A stretch of DNA of 64,000 bases from Lyngbya sp. PCC 8106 (GTDB lineage Bacteria; Cyanobacteriota; Cyanobacteriia; Cyanobacteriales; Microcoleaceae), in NCBI RefSeq assembly GCF_000169095.1, contig NZ_AAVU01000017.1, positions 1 to 64,000 of the forward strand, given 5' to 3'. Position 1 is the first letter of the stretch. Each line of letters opens with the position of its first letter. Shown here piece after piece: positions 18,561 to 26,233 of the stretch. The position numbers and the translations under genes were made by a program. The notes below the pieces were generated by a model. The model saw only the letters and a program-made list of their open reading frames with translations, was not told the origin of the DNA and did no database searches.

Positions 18561-18872
18561 ATGAAACTCAACGAACTCCTGGAACGACTCTTTCCGCGTA
18601 GTACCAATAGCCGCGAGGATGTCAAACGTCGCCTAAAATTGGTTCTCGCCCATGATCGCGCCGACCTGACTCCTGAGCTAATCGAAGCCATGCGTCAAGA
18701 AATTTTAGAGGTGTTGTCTCGCTATGTCGAAATTGACACGGAAGATTCGGAATTTGGTTTAGAAAGCGATCAACGTGCGACCGCTTTAATTGCCAATCTA
18801 CCGATTCGACGGGTCAAAAATACTCCCGACGTAAATCAAACCCCGCCCACGTCCTACGATTCTCCCCTGTAG
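18561..18872 (+). CDS. minE: Cell division topological specificity factor MinE
   Basis: 103 residues, the usual MinE size. The N-terminal part with VKRRLKLVLAHDRADLTPE and EILEVLSRYVEID is the conserved region that contacts MinD and forms the dimerisation fold. It stimulates MinD ATPase to set up pole oscillation. It lies 276 bp after minD. Confidence 0.95.
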   Translation: MKLNELLERLFPRSTNSREDVKRRLKLVLAHDRADLTPELIEAMRQEILEVLSRYVEIDTEDSEFGLESDQRATALIANLPIRRVKNTPDVNQTPPTSYDSPL

Positions 18873-18894
18873 TTGCAGGGCTGTTTCATTCTCA

Positions 18895-18938
18895 GTCATC
18901 CGTTCACCGCCTCGGAATTGGCGGTGCTTGCGGATGAC
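18895..18938. repeat. Long two-part inverted repeat after minE
   Basis: GTCATCCG (18895-18902) pairs perfectly with CGGATGAC (18931-18938), and inside it CACCGCC pairs with GGCGGTG, with an 8-nt apical loop. No T-tract follows on either strand, so it is not a classical terminator. The same arrangement is common at the ends of cyanobacterial IS200/IS605-type elements. Confidence 0.8.
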
Positions 18939-18949
18939 TCGCTTCCCGA
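18896..18949 (-). pseudogene. Possible TnpB C-terminal scrap
   Basis: On the minus strand this reads SGSESSASTANSEAVNG then stop, partly inside the inverted repeat. Ser/Glu-rich tails ending this way beside such a hairpin are seen in cyanobacterial TnpB genes. Upstream coding sequence is replaced by tandem repeats, so only the end survives. Identification is tentative. Confidence 0.3.
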
Positions 18950-18959
18950 GTTAAAAATT

Positions 18960-19009
18960 GCCGGGGGTGATGGGGTGACGGGGTGACGGGGGTGATGGGG
19001 GTGACGGGG
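18960..19009. repeat. GGTGA(C/T)GGGG-type short tandem repeats
   Basis: Irregular repeats of GGTGACGGGG / GGTGATGGGG run through this stretch, a low-complexity array between minE and atpD. Confidence 0.75.
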
Positions 19010-19055
19010 AGAGGTATTTTTTAAACATGAAAAATAGCTTTTTATTAATAAAAAT

Positions 19056-19127
19056 CCTCCCGACCTCCCGACCTCCCGACCTCCCGACCTCCCGACCTCC
19101 CGACCTCCCCACCTCCCCACCTCCCCA
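19056..19127. repeat. Nine-unit 8-bp tandem repeat
   Basis: Six perfect copies of CCTCCCGA (19056-19103) are followed by three copies of CCTCCCCA (19104-19127). The unit is not a multiple of three, so it is not a protein repeat. Such arrays vary in copy number between strains. Confidence 0.95.
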
Positions 19128-19363
19128 CAAATCAAGTTTTAGGGTTAGAACGCGCACAGTCCTGCCTGTAGTTGGGGGAAATTTTCCCGGCACTGAAGCG
19201 GATACCGACGATTCTCGAGCCGGACTTGTCAAAGTGAAACTAAAATCTTAAATCGACAATTTCTTGATGTTCCCATCAGTGATACGCTAAAAGATGGTAA
19301 TTATCTAGATGTTAAGCTTTCCGAGAAATCGGATGAAGCGATTTAAGGAAATAGACGCTCATC

Positions 19364-20812
19364 ATGGTCACCACCGAACAAAGAACAAACGTAGGTTACA
19401 TTACCCAAGTCATCGGTCCCGTTGTAGATGTCAAATTTTCGGCAGGCAAAATGCCCGAAATCTACAATGCCTTGACGATTAAGGGTCAGAACGAAGCGGG
19501 TCAAGAAGTCTCTGTTACCTGTGAAGTGCAACAGCTTCTCGGTGATCACCAAATCCGTGCGGTTTCAATGAGTACCACTGATGGCTTGGTCCGTGGGATG
19601 GAAGTGATCGATACAGGCACTGCGATTAGCGTTCCTGTTGGCCCGGCAACATTGGGTCGGATTTTTAATGTGTTGGGTGAACCGGTTGATAATCTTGGCC
19701 CGGTTAATGCCGAGACAACTTTCTCTATTCACCGCTCTGCACCCGCTTTCACAGAACTGGAAACCAAACCTGCTGTCTTTGAAACCGGAATCAAAGTGCT
19801 TGATCTGCTCGCACCCTACCGTCGCGGCGGCAAAATCGGCTTATTCGGCGGTGCAGGCGTGGGCAAAACCGTCATTATGATGGAATTGGTCAACAACATT
19901 GCTAAAGCTCACGGTGGCGTATCCGTGTTTGGTGGCGTGGGCGAACGTACCCGCGAAGGGAATGACCTCTATCAAGAAATGATCGAATCAGGGGTTATTA
20001 ACCTAGAAGACCGCACCAAATCCAAAATTGCCCTCGTTTATGGTCAAATGAACGAGCCTCCCGGAGCTAGAATGCGCGTCGGCCTCTCGGCTCTGGCGAT
20101 GGCTGAATATTTCCGTGATGTCAGTAAACAAGACGTGCTGCTGTTTATCGATAATATCTTCCGGTTTGTACAGGCGGGTTCTGAAGTATCCGCTCTACTA
20201 GGTCGGATGCCTTCTGCTGTGGGCTATCAGCCGACTTTGGGTACTGACATGGGTGAACTGCAAGAGCGGATCACTTCGACAAAGGAAGGCTCGATTACTT
20301 CAGTTCAGGCGGTCTACGTCCCCGCAGATGACTTAACTGACCCGGCTCCGGCCACGACTTTTGCTCACTTGGATGCAACCACTGTACTGTCTCGGGCATT
20401 GGCTGCTAAAGGGATTTATCCGGCGGTTGATCCGTTAGATTCCACTTCTACGATGCTACAGTCGAGTGTTGTGGGTGATGAGCATTATCAAACTGCACGG
20501 GCGGTACAAGCAACTCTACAACGCTACAAGGAATTGCAAGATATTATTGCGATTCTGGGTTTGGATGAATTGTCAGAAGAAGACCGTCGGACGGTTTCCC
20601 GCGCTCGTAAGATTGAGCGATTCCTATCTCAACCTTTCTTCGTGGCTGAGGTATTTACAGGCGCTCCGGGTCAGTATGTGGAATTAAAGGATACTCTCAA
20701 GGGTTTCCAAATGATTCTCGCTGGCGAACTCGATGACTTACCCGAACAAGCTTTCTACATGGTTGGCGGTATCGATCAAGTCATGGCTAAAGCTGAAAAA
20801 ATGAAGTCCTAG
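19364..20812 (+). CDS. atpD: F0F1 ATP synthase subunit beta
   Basis: 482 residues. Walker A GGAGVGKT, the catalytic GERTREGNDLY and the signature PAVDPLDSTS are all present; N-terminal and C-terminal domains are full length. It is the catalytic subunit of the thylakoid/plasma membrane ATP synthase. As in other cyanobacteria and chloroplasts it is paired only with the epsilon gene and is separate from the main atp operon. Confidence 0.98.
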   Translation: MVTTEQRTNVGYITQVIGPVVDVKFSAGKMPEIYNALTIKGQNEAGQEVSVTCEVQQLLGDHQIRAVSMSTTDGLVRGMEVIDTGTAISVPVGPATLGRIFNVLGEPVDNLGPVNAETTFSIHRSAPAFTELETKPAVFETGIKVLDLLAPYRRGGKIGLFGGAGVGKTVIMMELVNNIAKAHGGVSVFGGVGERTREGNDLYQEMIESGVINLEDRTKSKIALVYGQMNEPPGARMRVGLSALAMAEYFRDVSKQDVLLFIDNIFRFVQAGSEVSALLGRMPSAVGYQPTLGTDMGELQERITSTKEGSITSVQAVYVPADDLTDPAPATTFAHLDATTVLSRALAAKGIYPAVDPLDSTSTMLQSSVVGDEHYQTARAVQATLQRYKELQDIIAILGLDELSEEDRRTVSRARKIERFLSQPFFVAEVFTGAPGQYVELKDTLKGFQMILAGELDDLPEQAFYMVGGIDQVMAKAEKMKS

Positions 20813-20935
20813 TCGGATCAGGGGCTACGGGGAATTGGAAATCAGTCCTCTGTGATCACAGCTTGATTTCCCCCCTTCCGCCTTTGTCTTCTGTTTACTT
20901 GAGATCACGAACTACTTTCTATTTATACTTGACAA

Positions 20936-21349
20936 ATGACACTTAATGTGCGTGTAATTGCTCCAGATAGAACGGTCTGGGACGATCAAGCTGAAGAAGT
21001 TATTCTTCCCAGCACAACGGGTCAATTGGGTGTTCTGAGTGGACACGCACCCATGATGACTGCTCTTGATGTGGGAGTGATGCGAGTTCGTTCTAAGTCG
21101 GAATGGATTCCGATTGCTCTGCTGGGAGGATTCGCTGAAGTTGAAGAAAATGAAGTCACTATTTTAGTCAATGGAGCCGAACGGGGTCAATCCATTGATC
21201 TGAGTCAAGCTCGGACTACTTATACAGAAGCCCAAGCGAACTTAGAAAAAGCAGAAAGCGGTGGTAGCGACCAAGAAAAAATGAAAGCCAAAAATGCGCT
21301 GAAACGAGCTAGAGCGCGCTTTCAAGCCGCAGGGGGCATGGCTGAATAG
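20936..21349 (+). CDS. atpC: F0F1 ATP synthase subunit epsilon
   Basis: 137 residues. The N-terminal beta-sandwich has TGQLGVLSGHAPMMTALDVG, followed by the two C-terminal helices with EAQANLEKAE. It couples rotation to the F1 head and inhibits ATP hydrolysis. It lies 123 bp after atpD and belongs to the same transcript. Confidence 0.97.
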   Translation: MTLNVRVIAPDRTVWDDQAEEVILPSTTGQLGVLSGHAPMMTALDVGVMRVRSKSEWIPIALLGGFAEVEENEVTILVNGAERGQSIDLSQARTTYTEAQANLEKAESGGSDQEKMKAKNALKRARARFQAAGGMAE

Positions 21350-21370
21350 ATCCTAGCTATCGGATGGAGT

Positions 21371-21414
21371 GATTAGTCCCTCTAGGGTGGCATAGCATTC
21401 ACTTGGGACTGATC
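21371..21414. terminator. Hairpin between convergent atpC and DUF gene
   Basis: GATTAGTCCC (21371-21380) pairs over 10 bp (one G-T) with GGGACTGATC (21405-21414), with a 24-nt loop. It sits exactly between two converging genes and could serve both as a terminator, though T-tracts are weak. Confidence 0.45.
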
Positions 21415-21418
21415 AACT

Positions 21419-21718
21419 CTAGACTCCCACTTGAGATAACAGGGGTTGAATACTATCCCAGGTTAATCCTTGCTGAAGATAATCGGGTTGTGTCGGGTTG
21501 TAGGGACTAGCAACACGGTCTATTTTGAGAATTTTCGCGGTGTTGGGCAGTACAGGAACATCAGGATCAAAAGCTGTCGGACGCATCAAAGAACTAGAAA
21601 ATCCTTTAAAAATAGCAATTTCGTCGGGTTCACCCTCAATTTCAATATGAACAATCAAAACTTCTTGAGGGCGTTTTTCGGTGTATTGTTCCAAACGTCG
21701 GGCGATTAAGTTACTCAT
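21419..21718 (-). CDS. Conserved cyanobacterial/plant-type small protein of unknown function
   Basis: 99 residues, soluble, with IEGEPDEIAIFKGFSSSLM and ending in WDSIQPLLSQVGV. It looks like a small conserved protein shared by cyanobacteria and chloroplast lineages, but I cannot assign a function. It is convergent with atpC. The start ATG at 21718 has no obvious ribosome-binding site. Confidence 0.7.
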   Translation of the reverse strand: MSNLIARRLEQYTEKRPQEVLIVHIEIEGEPDEIAIFKGFSSSLMRPTAFDPDVPVLPNTAKILKIDRVASPYNPTQPDYLQQGLTWDSIQPLLSQVGV

Positions 21719-21902
21719 CGAACTAGCAAAAGCATGGTGGGTTAGGAGGTGAACAAGAGAGTCTTGATTCTACTTTTTAATCTTAAACAATCGGTTTAAA
21801 AAATCAATCTACTCAATCAAAAGAAATCATCTTAACAAAACAGCGAGAACATTTCAACGCTCTCGCTTAAATCCTATTTACACAGGTTTTTCAACCTATT
21901 TA

Positions 21903-21986
21903 TTATCTGTTGTAACCCAATAACAACATCAGGTTGTTTGTTCCCCCTAGCACCGCTAAGATCATTAACGTTTTAGCGATTGCCAT
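21903..21986 (-). CDS. Possible 27-residue membrane microprotein
   Basis: A short minus-strand ORF starts with ATG 5 nt after a strong AGAGGAG ribosome-binding site. The product begins MAIAKTLMILAVLGG and continues with a second hydrophobic patch around LMLLLGY. One short membrane helix is plausible. Size resembles the tiny photosynthetic subunits of cyanobacteria, but the sequence matches none of those I can recall (PsaM, PetL, PetN, PsbT and others). It is presented as a candidate gene. Confidence 0.45.
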   Translation of the reverse strand: MAIAKTLMILAVLGGTNNLMLLLGYNR

Positions 21987-22159
21987 TGCACTCCTCTCTT
22001 AAAGCTTCTTGAAGTGCAGCCGTCTGATCTTTTTCAGCTCCAAGCTGACGTAATTTTGGTTTGTTTAATCAAACCTGGTAAAACTTTAACAGTCATTTTC
22101 AAAAAAATCTTTGTTTTATATCACGGCTCAGGGTGATCTTTATCACAAAGGAAATAATA

Positions 22160-23173
22160 TCAAATCACGGCACTTTCTAACATTTTAATCATACCCAAAT
22201 TAGCATCCATTTCGACTTCGACCCCGAGCGGTACTGTAAACTGATCGCGAATATGACCAATCATCGAACCATACCAAGCCGGAATCCCTAAAGGTCGAAT
22301 ATGATCATTTAAAACCTGCCACAAACTCAGGGTGGGAGAATCATCCTCCTCATCAAGACAGCGAGTACATTGACCAAAAATAAAACCCCCCAGTTGTTCT
22401 AGTATTCCCGCTAATCTCAAATGATTTAACATTCGATCAACCCGATATATATCCTCTCCAACATCTTCTACAAATAAAATCGCTTGATTCCAGTCCGGTA
22501 AAAAACCTGATCCGACTAATCCCCCAATCACCGATAAATTCCCCCCCACTAACCGCCCTCTAGCCTGTCCTGGAGTAATCGTTTCAACCTTGACTTCAGC
22601 CGGGTTTTGAAAGATGATTGCTTCTGCGTCAAATAACAACCGTCTCAAGTAAGTGACTGAAAACTCATTCCAAACTGAAGTTCCTAAAAGTCCGTGAAAC
22701 GTGGTTAATCCACTGCGGCTATAAATAGCAACAAGTAAAGCCGTAATATCGCTATAGCCCAAAATGATTTTAGGATTGCGGCGAATCAAATCATAATCTA
22801 AAAATGGTAAGATGCGACTACTTCCCCAACCCCCTCCTGTAGCGATCAAGGCTTGAACCGACTCATCGGCAAAGAAAGCATTAATATCGGCTGCCCGATC
22901 TCGATCAACTCCGGCTAAATAGCCATATTCATCTAAAGCATGAGGGGCAACTTTAATCTTTAATCCCTGTTGGGCTAATTGGAATTGAATAAACTTTATA
23001 TGGGACTTCTTAATCGGACTTGCCGGAGTCACTAACCCAACAGTATCCCCTATTTTTAGTCGTGGAGGCTTGAGAATCGTCGGAGAAGTATTTGCTGTTA
23101 TCGGAGAAAGTGGGGAAAACTGAGTGAGTAATAGGGTTTGTCCGAACCCGGTTAAAAATTGACGACGGTTCAT
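22160..23173 (-). CDS. S66 family peptidase (LD-carboxypeptidase / MccF-like), Tat-exported
   Basis: 337 residues starting MNRRQFLTGFGQTLLL, a twin-arginine-type signal with hydrophobic core. The mature part has the S66 nucleophile region GYSDITALL, the N-terminal GDTVGLVTPASPI and the C-terminal GQCTRC and GHIRDQFTVPLG stretches carrying Glu/His of the triad. S66 enzymes cleave L,D bonds in muropeptides (LdcA) or acylated microcins (MccF). The export signal suggests a periplasmic muropeptide role; this is inference. Confidence 0.85.
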   Translation of the reverse strand: MNRRQFLTGFGQTLLLTQFSPLSPITANTSPTILKPPRLKIGDTVGLVTPASPIKKSHIKFIQFQLAQQGLKIKVAPHALDEYGYLAGVDRDRAADINAFFADESVQALIATGGGWGSSRILPFLDYDLIRRNPKIILGYSDITALLVAIYSRSGLTTFHGLLGTSVWNEFSVTYLRRLLFDAEAIIFQNPAEVKVETITPGQARGRLVGGNLSVIGGLVGSGFLPDWNQAILFVEDVGEDIYRVDRMLNHLRLAGILEQLGGFIFGQCTRCLDEEDDSPTLSLWQVLNDHIRPLGIPAWYGSMIGHIRDQFTVPLGVEVEMDANLGMIKMLESAVI

Positions 23174-23269
23174 TGATTTTATCCCCTCCCCGACTCCAAT
23201 GTACAGACTGATTTGAAGTCGAGGAATTGAGTTGAAAGGGAAGTTTGTGTAGAAGTTAAGAGGATATTA

Positions 23270-23587
23270 CTATGATTTACCGAATTGGCGATGATAAACT
23301 TCGTCTTCTTTTTCCGTTTCAATTTTCAAGTTAGAGCGAGGATAAGAAACACATAATAGGGCATATCCTTCCGATTGAAGTTCAGGACTCACACCCATCC
23401 CTTCACCCTGATCAACCTCACCCTCTTGTAGTTTAGCGGCACAGGTGGTACAAACTCCAGCATGACAGGAACTCGGTAACTCTAGTCCGGCTTCATCTGC
23501 AACTTCTAGAATCAGTTGATCTTCACGAACTTCTAGGGTGTGAACGTTTCCTTGATGATGAATTTCAACAGTGTAAGTTTTTGACAT
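23270..23587 (-). CDS. 2Fe-2S ferredoxin
   Basis: About 105 residues of plant-type ferredoxin fold. The cluster cysteines are in SCHAGVCTTCAAKL (C-x4-C-x2-C) and the fourth in LLCVSYPRS. It transfers electrons on the acceptor side of photosystem I or to specific reductases. The C-terminal tail after the fourth Cys is longer than in PetF, so it may be a specialised paralogue. Two starts compete: the ATG at 23587 matches the usual N-terminus (MSKTYTVEI), whereas a TTG at 23611 has an excellent AGGAG 7 nt upstream. It neighbours petE. Confidence 0.88.
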   Translation of the reverse strand: MSKTYTVEIHHQGNVHTLEVREDQLILEVADEAGLELPSSCHAGVCTTCAAKLQEGEVDQGEGMGVSPELQSEGYALLCVSYPRSNLKIETEKEDEVYHRQFGKS

Positions 23588-23769
23588 GATCTTTGGCAAA
23601 GGTATATTCAATAAATTTCTCCTCCCCTTGTTTGAGAAAGTTGCTTTAACTTCGCTACAACACCTAAGAAAATCTTAAGTCTGGAGGAATACTTTCTGTC
23701 AAGGAGAGGAGATAATTGCTAGCAGTTCAAGCTACAACGAATGGTTGTGAGTAACGCTAATTGAGAGGA

Positions 23770-24168
23770 TTATTTAACAATCAGGTGTCCAACCATACCC
23801 GCACCCCGATGCGGTTCACAGTAGTAGGTATAATCACCAGAAGACGCATCTGAGGGGACAGTGACTGTATAATTTTCTCCGGGAGAAAACATCAGTTGCT
23901 TGTGAGTCAGTTCCTGAGCAACGTCTGAACTTCCCTCAAAAACAGCATTGTGAGGAGCGAGTTTATTGTTAATAAACTTTACTGTATCACCGGGCTGTAC
24001 CTCTAGCTTGCTGGGTACAAATGATAACATTCCATTATCAGCACCCATTTTAACTTCATAGGTTGCTGCGGCAGCAGGAGAAGCATTGAAGACCAAGCTG
24101 CTCACCATCAACAAAACAAGAGATAATCCTAATACTATTCGCTTAGAGATTGACAAAATGAAGTTCAT
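23770..24168 (-). CDS. petE: Plastocyanin precursor
   Basis: 132 residues: an N-terminal signal peptide (about 1-34, ending ASPAAA) directs it to the thylakoid lumen. The mature blue-copper domain has the ligands His in KLAPHNAVF and Cys, His and Met in YYCEPHRGAGMVGHLIV. It carries electrons from cytochrome b6f to photosystem I when copper is available. Strong ribosome-binding site AAAGGAG. It is divergent from the petR-petP genes, which in Synechocystis control the plastocyanin/cytochrome c6 switch. Confidence 0.96.
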   Translation of the reverse strand: MNFILSISKRIVLGLSLVLLMVSSLVFNASPAAAATYEVKMGADNGMLSFVPSKLEVQPGDTVKFINNKLAPHNAVFEGSSDVAQELTHKQLMFSPGENYTVTVPSDASSGDYTYYCEPHRGAGMVGHLIVK

Positions 24169-24367
24169 ATTCTCCTTTTAAATTGCTCGCTTTATCGAGT
24201 TTTTCACACTTCTACTTTAGCATCCTCAGTCCTGGACTTGCTGATCGGACAACTGGTTGGAAGTGGAACCGATGATTATTGTACCATAGAGACTCAAGCT
24301 TGATAAGAAAATCTAAAAATGAGATATCTGGTTATGGAGTTTACAGCTAAATAACAATCTGAGGAAA
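24169..24367. promoter_or_regulatory. petE-petR divergent control region with candidate operator
   Basis: This 199-bp region must hold the promoters of petE (minus) and petR-petP (plus). A short palindrome GTCC-T-GGAC lies at 24229-24237, followed by a partial copy (GATCGGAC). It is a candidate BlaI-type operator, but I have no binding evidence and the classical TACA/TGTA form is not clear here. Confidence 0.4.
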
Positions 24368-24790
24368 ATGACACCAAAACCCAATTATCGTCCTGAAAAA
24401 ATGTCTCTTGGCCCTCTAGAACAAGAAATCTTAAACATTATCTGGGATTTGGGCTGTGCTACCGTCAAACAAGTCCATGAACAGATTCTCGCCGATCCGG
24501 ATCGAGAATTATCCTCGCCGAGTGTAACAACTGTATTAAATCGTTTGCGCCGAAAAGGCTGGCTGTCTTGCGATCGCAGTAGACGGGCTTATATGTGGAA
24601 ACCGCGAATTTCTCGAACCGAAGCCCAAGCAATGATTGCCTACGAACACCTCAATCAGTTTTTAGCTTTGGGTAATCCTGATATTGTGGCGGCGTTTGCT
24701 AGTGATCTCGATTCTGCTAGTTTAGAGCAACTTGATGCAATCGCGCAACGCTTAAAAGCTTTACGAGAAGCCAGAAACGAGGATAAATAA
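24368..24790 (+). CDS. petR: BlaI/CopY-family repressor, PetR-like
   Basis: 140 residues with the BlaI/MecI winged helix: LGPLEQEILNIIWDLG, recognition region SPSVTTVLNRLRRKGWL, then a C-terminal dimerisation helix. In Synechocystis PetR (BlaI type) regulates petE and petJ and is cleaved when copper is present. The position beside petE and the downstream protease support the same role here. The stop overlaps the next start (TAATG), so translation of petP is probably coupled. Confidence 0.85.
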   Translation: MTPKPNYRPEKMSLGPLEQEILNIIWDLGCATVKQVHEQILADPDRELSSPSVTTVLNRLRRKGWLSCDRSRRAYMWKPRISRTEAQAMIAYEHLNQFLALGNPDIVAAFASDLDSASLEQLDAIAQRLKALREARNEDK

Positions 24791-25647
24791 TGCACTTTAT
24801 TTTAATTTTAGTCTCACTGGGGTTGGCAATAAGTTGGCGAGGGGTAAATGTTTTGAGTTCTGGAACTTGGGCGCAACGTTGGCAGCGATCGCTAATCAGG
24901 TTAATTTTACCACCTTTGATGTTGCTGATGAGTGCGATCGCGGTGATTTGGATGGGGCCACAAGGACAGATGCTTGGACAGCCGACAGGTTGGTTGGGTT
25001 ATGGGTTAGCCTGGGGGTTGTGGGGATGGGCGATCCTATTGGGTTTAGTTTTAGTCTTTAAAAGCTGCAAATTAATCAACCAAGTTGATCACTGTTCTCA
25101 AATTGTCGTTCAAGGAATCACCGTTCGAGTCTTAGAAAATCCGGTTTTATTTTGCGCTCAAATCGGGTTTTGGAATCCAGAATTAGTGGTAAGTCAAGGA
25201 CTGCTAAAAATATTAACTCCTGAACAACAAAAAGCGGTTTTTATTCACGAACAAGCCCATCGTTATTATCAAGATACATTTTGGTTTTTTGGGTTGGGCT
25301 TTTGTCGGCGTTTAACGGCTTGGTTGCCGGGGACTGAAGACATTTGGCAAGAATTGTTACTCTTACGAGAACTGCGAGCTGATCGATGGGCTGCTCAACA
25401 AATTGATCCTTTACTTTTAGCCGAGTCGCTATTATTAATGGTTCGTCAACCGGTTGCTATTTCAGAAGAGAGTTGTGCGGCGTTTAGTTGTATTGCCCCT
25501 CAAAATCGCATGACAGAAAGGATCGAAGCTTTGATTAAGGATGACTCTACGCTTGAATCTGATTCCACATTAAATTATTGGAATTTGAGTCGAGTTTTCT
25601 TGGTGTTTTTACCCTTAATTTCTGTGCCGTTTCATCACCGTTGTTGA
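24790..25647 (+). CDS. petP: M56 family membrane metallopeptidase, PetP-like
   Basis: 285 residues with membrane helices near 2-17, 35-55, 68-92 and one at the C-terminus, and a zinc peptidase motif HEQAH (H153, E154, H157) facing the cytoplasm. The downstream LLLLRELRADRWA supplies the third ligand Glu. This is the BlaR1-type protease core without a beta-lactam sensor domain. In Synechocystis PetP degrades PetR under copper. The start ATG overlaps the petR stop by one base. Confidence 0.85.
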   Translation: MHFILILVSLGLAISWRGVNVLSSGTWAQRWQRSLIRLILPPLMLLMSAIAVIWMGPQGQMLGQPTGWLGYGLAWGLWGWAILLGLVLVFKSCKLINQVDHCSQIVVQGITVRVLENPVLFCAQIGFWNPELVVSQGLLKILTPEQQKAVFIHEQAHRYYQDTFWFFGLGFCRRLTAWLPGTEDIWQELLLLRELRADRWAAQQIDPLLLAESLLLMVRQPVAISEESCAAFSCIAPQNRMTERIEALIKDDSTLESDSTLNYWNLSRVFLVFLPLISVPFHHRC

Positions 25648-25686
25648 GAACTAATTTTAAAATGAACGGTGATGTTAATTCATTTA

Positions 25687-25950
25687 ATGCGAACCATCGA
25701 TGAAGGAACTCGGGCGCGAATGGATGAAATTTTGCGTTTACCGCGTCAGAAAAAACTCAAGCCAATGCAGAGGAAATATTGCAAGCGATGAATAATTTTG
25801 GTTCCATTGAATATGCTGTTGAATTAGCGGATAGATTAGCTGACGAAGGTGTGCGACATTTTGAGGAGGATTTGACGTTTATTGAGGAGTTGGAACCGAA
25901 AGGGGTTCTACGTCAAATTGCTAATTATGTTACGACTCGTCTATTGTAAC
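25687..25950 (+). pseudogene. Frameshifted C-terminal fragment of a polyprenyl synthetase-like gene
   Basis: From 25687 one frame reads MRTIDEGTRARMDEIL then stops at TGA after about 35 codons. The -1 frame continues with EEILQAMNNFGSIEYAVELA and ends KGVLRQIANYVTTRLL. The frames meet at a run of six A residues, where one extra A would restore a single ORF. The pattern is that of the last ~85 residues of trans-isoprenyl diphosphate synthases; the catalytic Asp-rich motifs are absent. Decay after IS insertion is the likeliest explanation; a sequencing error in the A-run could explain the frameshift but not the truncation. Confidence 0.55.
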
Positions 25951-26082
25951 GGACATTTTGACTGGATTTTGAGCAATAAGTCCATCTTTGAGCCAGAATT
26001 AAATATTGATTTCCCCATCAATAAATAGTTCAAACTTGAGTGCCAGGATATAAGGCGAGTTTATACCTTTTCATCTTTCGGC

Positions 26083-26143
26083 GGCAGGAGACCCACGCCA
26101 TAAAGAATGTTGGCGTTGGGAGGATGTCAACTCTTTTAGGATC
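26083..26143 (+). mobile_element. IS200/IS605-like right-end remnant
   Basis: CCCACGCC (26092-26099) and GGCGTTGGG (26112-26120) form a hairpin with one bulge, followed by AGGATGTCAA, the usual look of right ends of cyanobacterial IS200/IS605-type elements. No transposase or TnpB sequence remains next to it. Confidence 0.45.
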
Positions 26144-26233
26144 ACAAAAATTAACTCAACTCAAACCTAATGGATGGTAAATTCAATAGATATTTCTTCA
26201 ATTACTCACAAACAATCTAATCAGGAGAATTTC

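Noticed and set aside
19027..19251. Proline-rich small gene before atpD
   Set aside because: Its first half is the 8-bp tandem array read as protein; only the tail is discussed, as a possible scrap.
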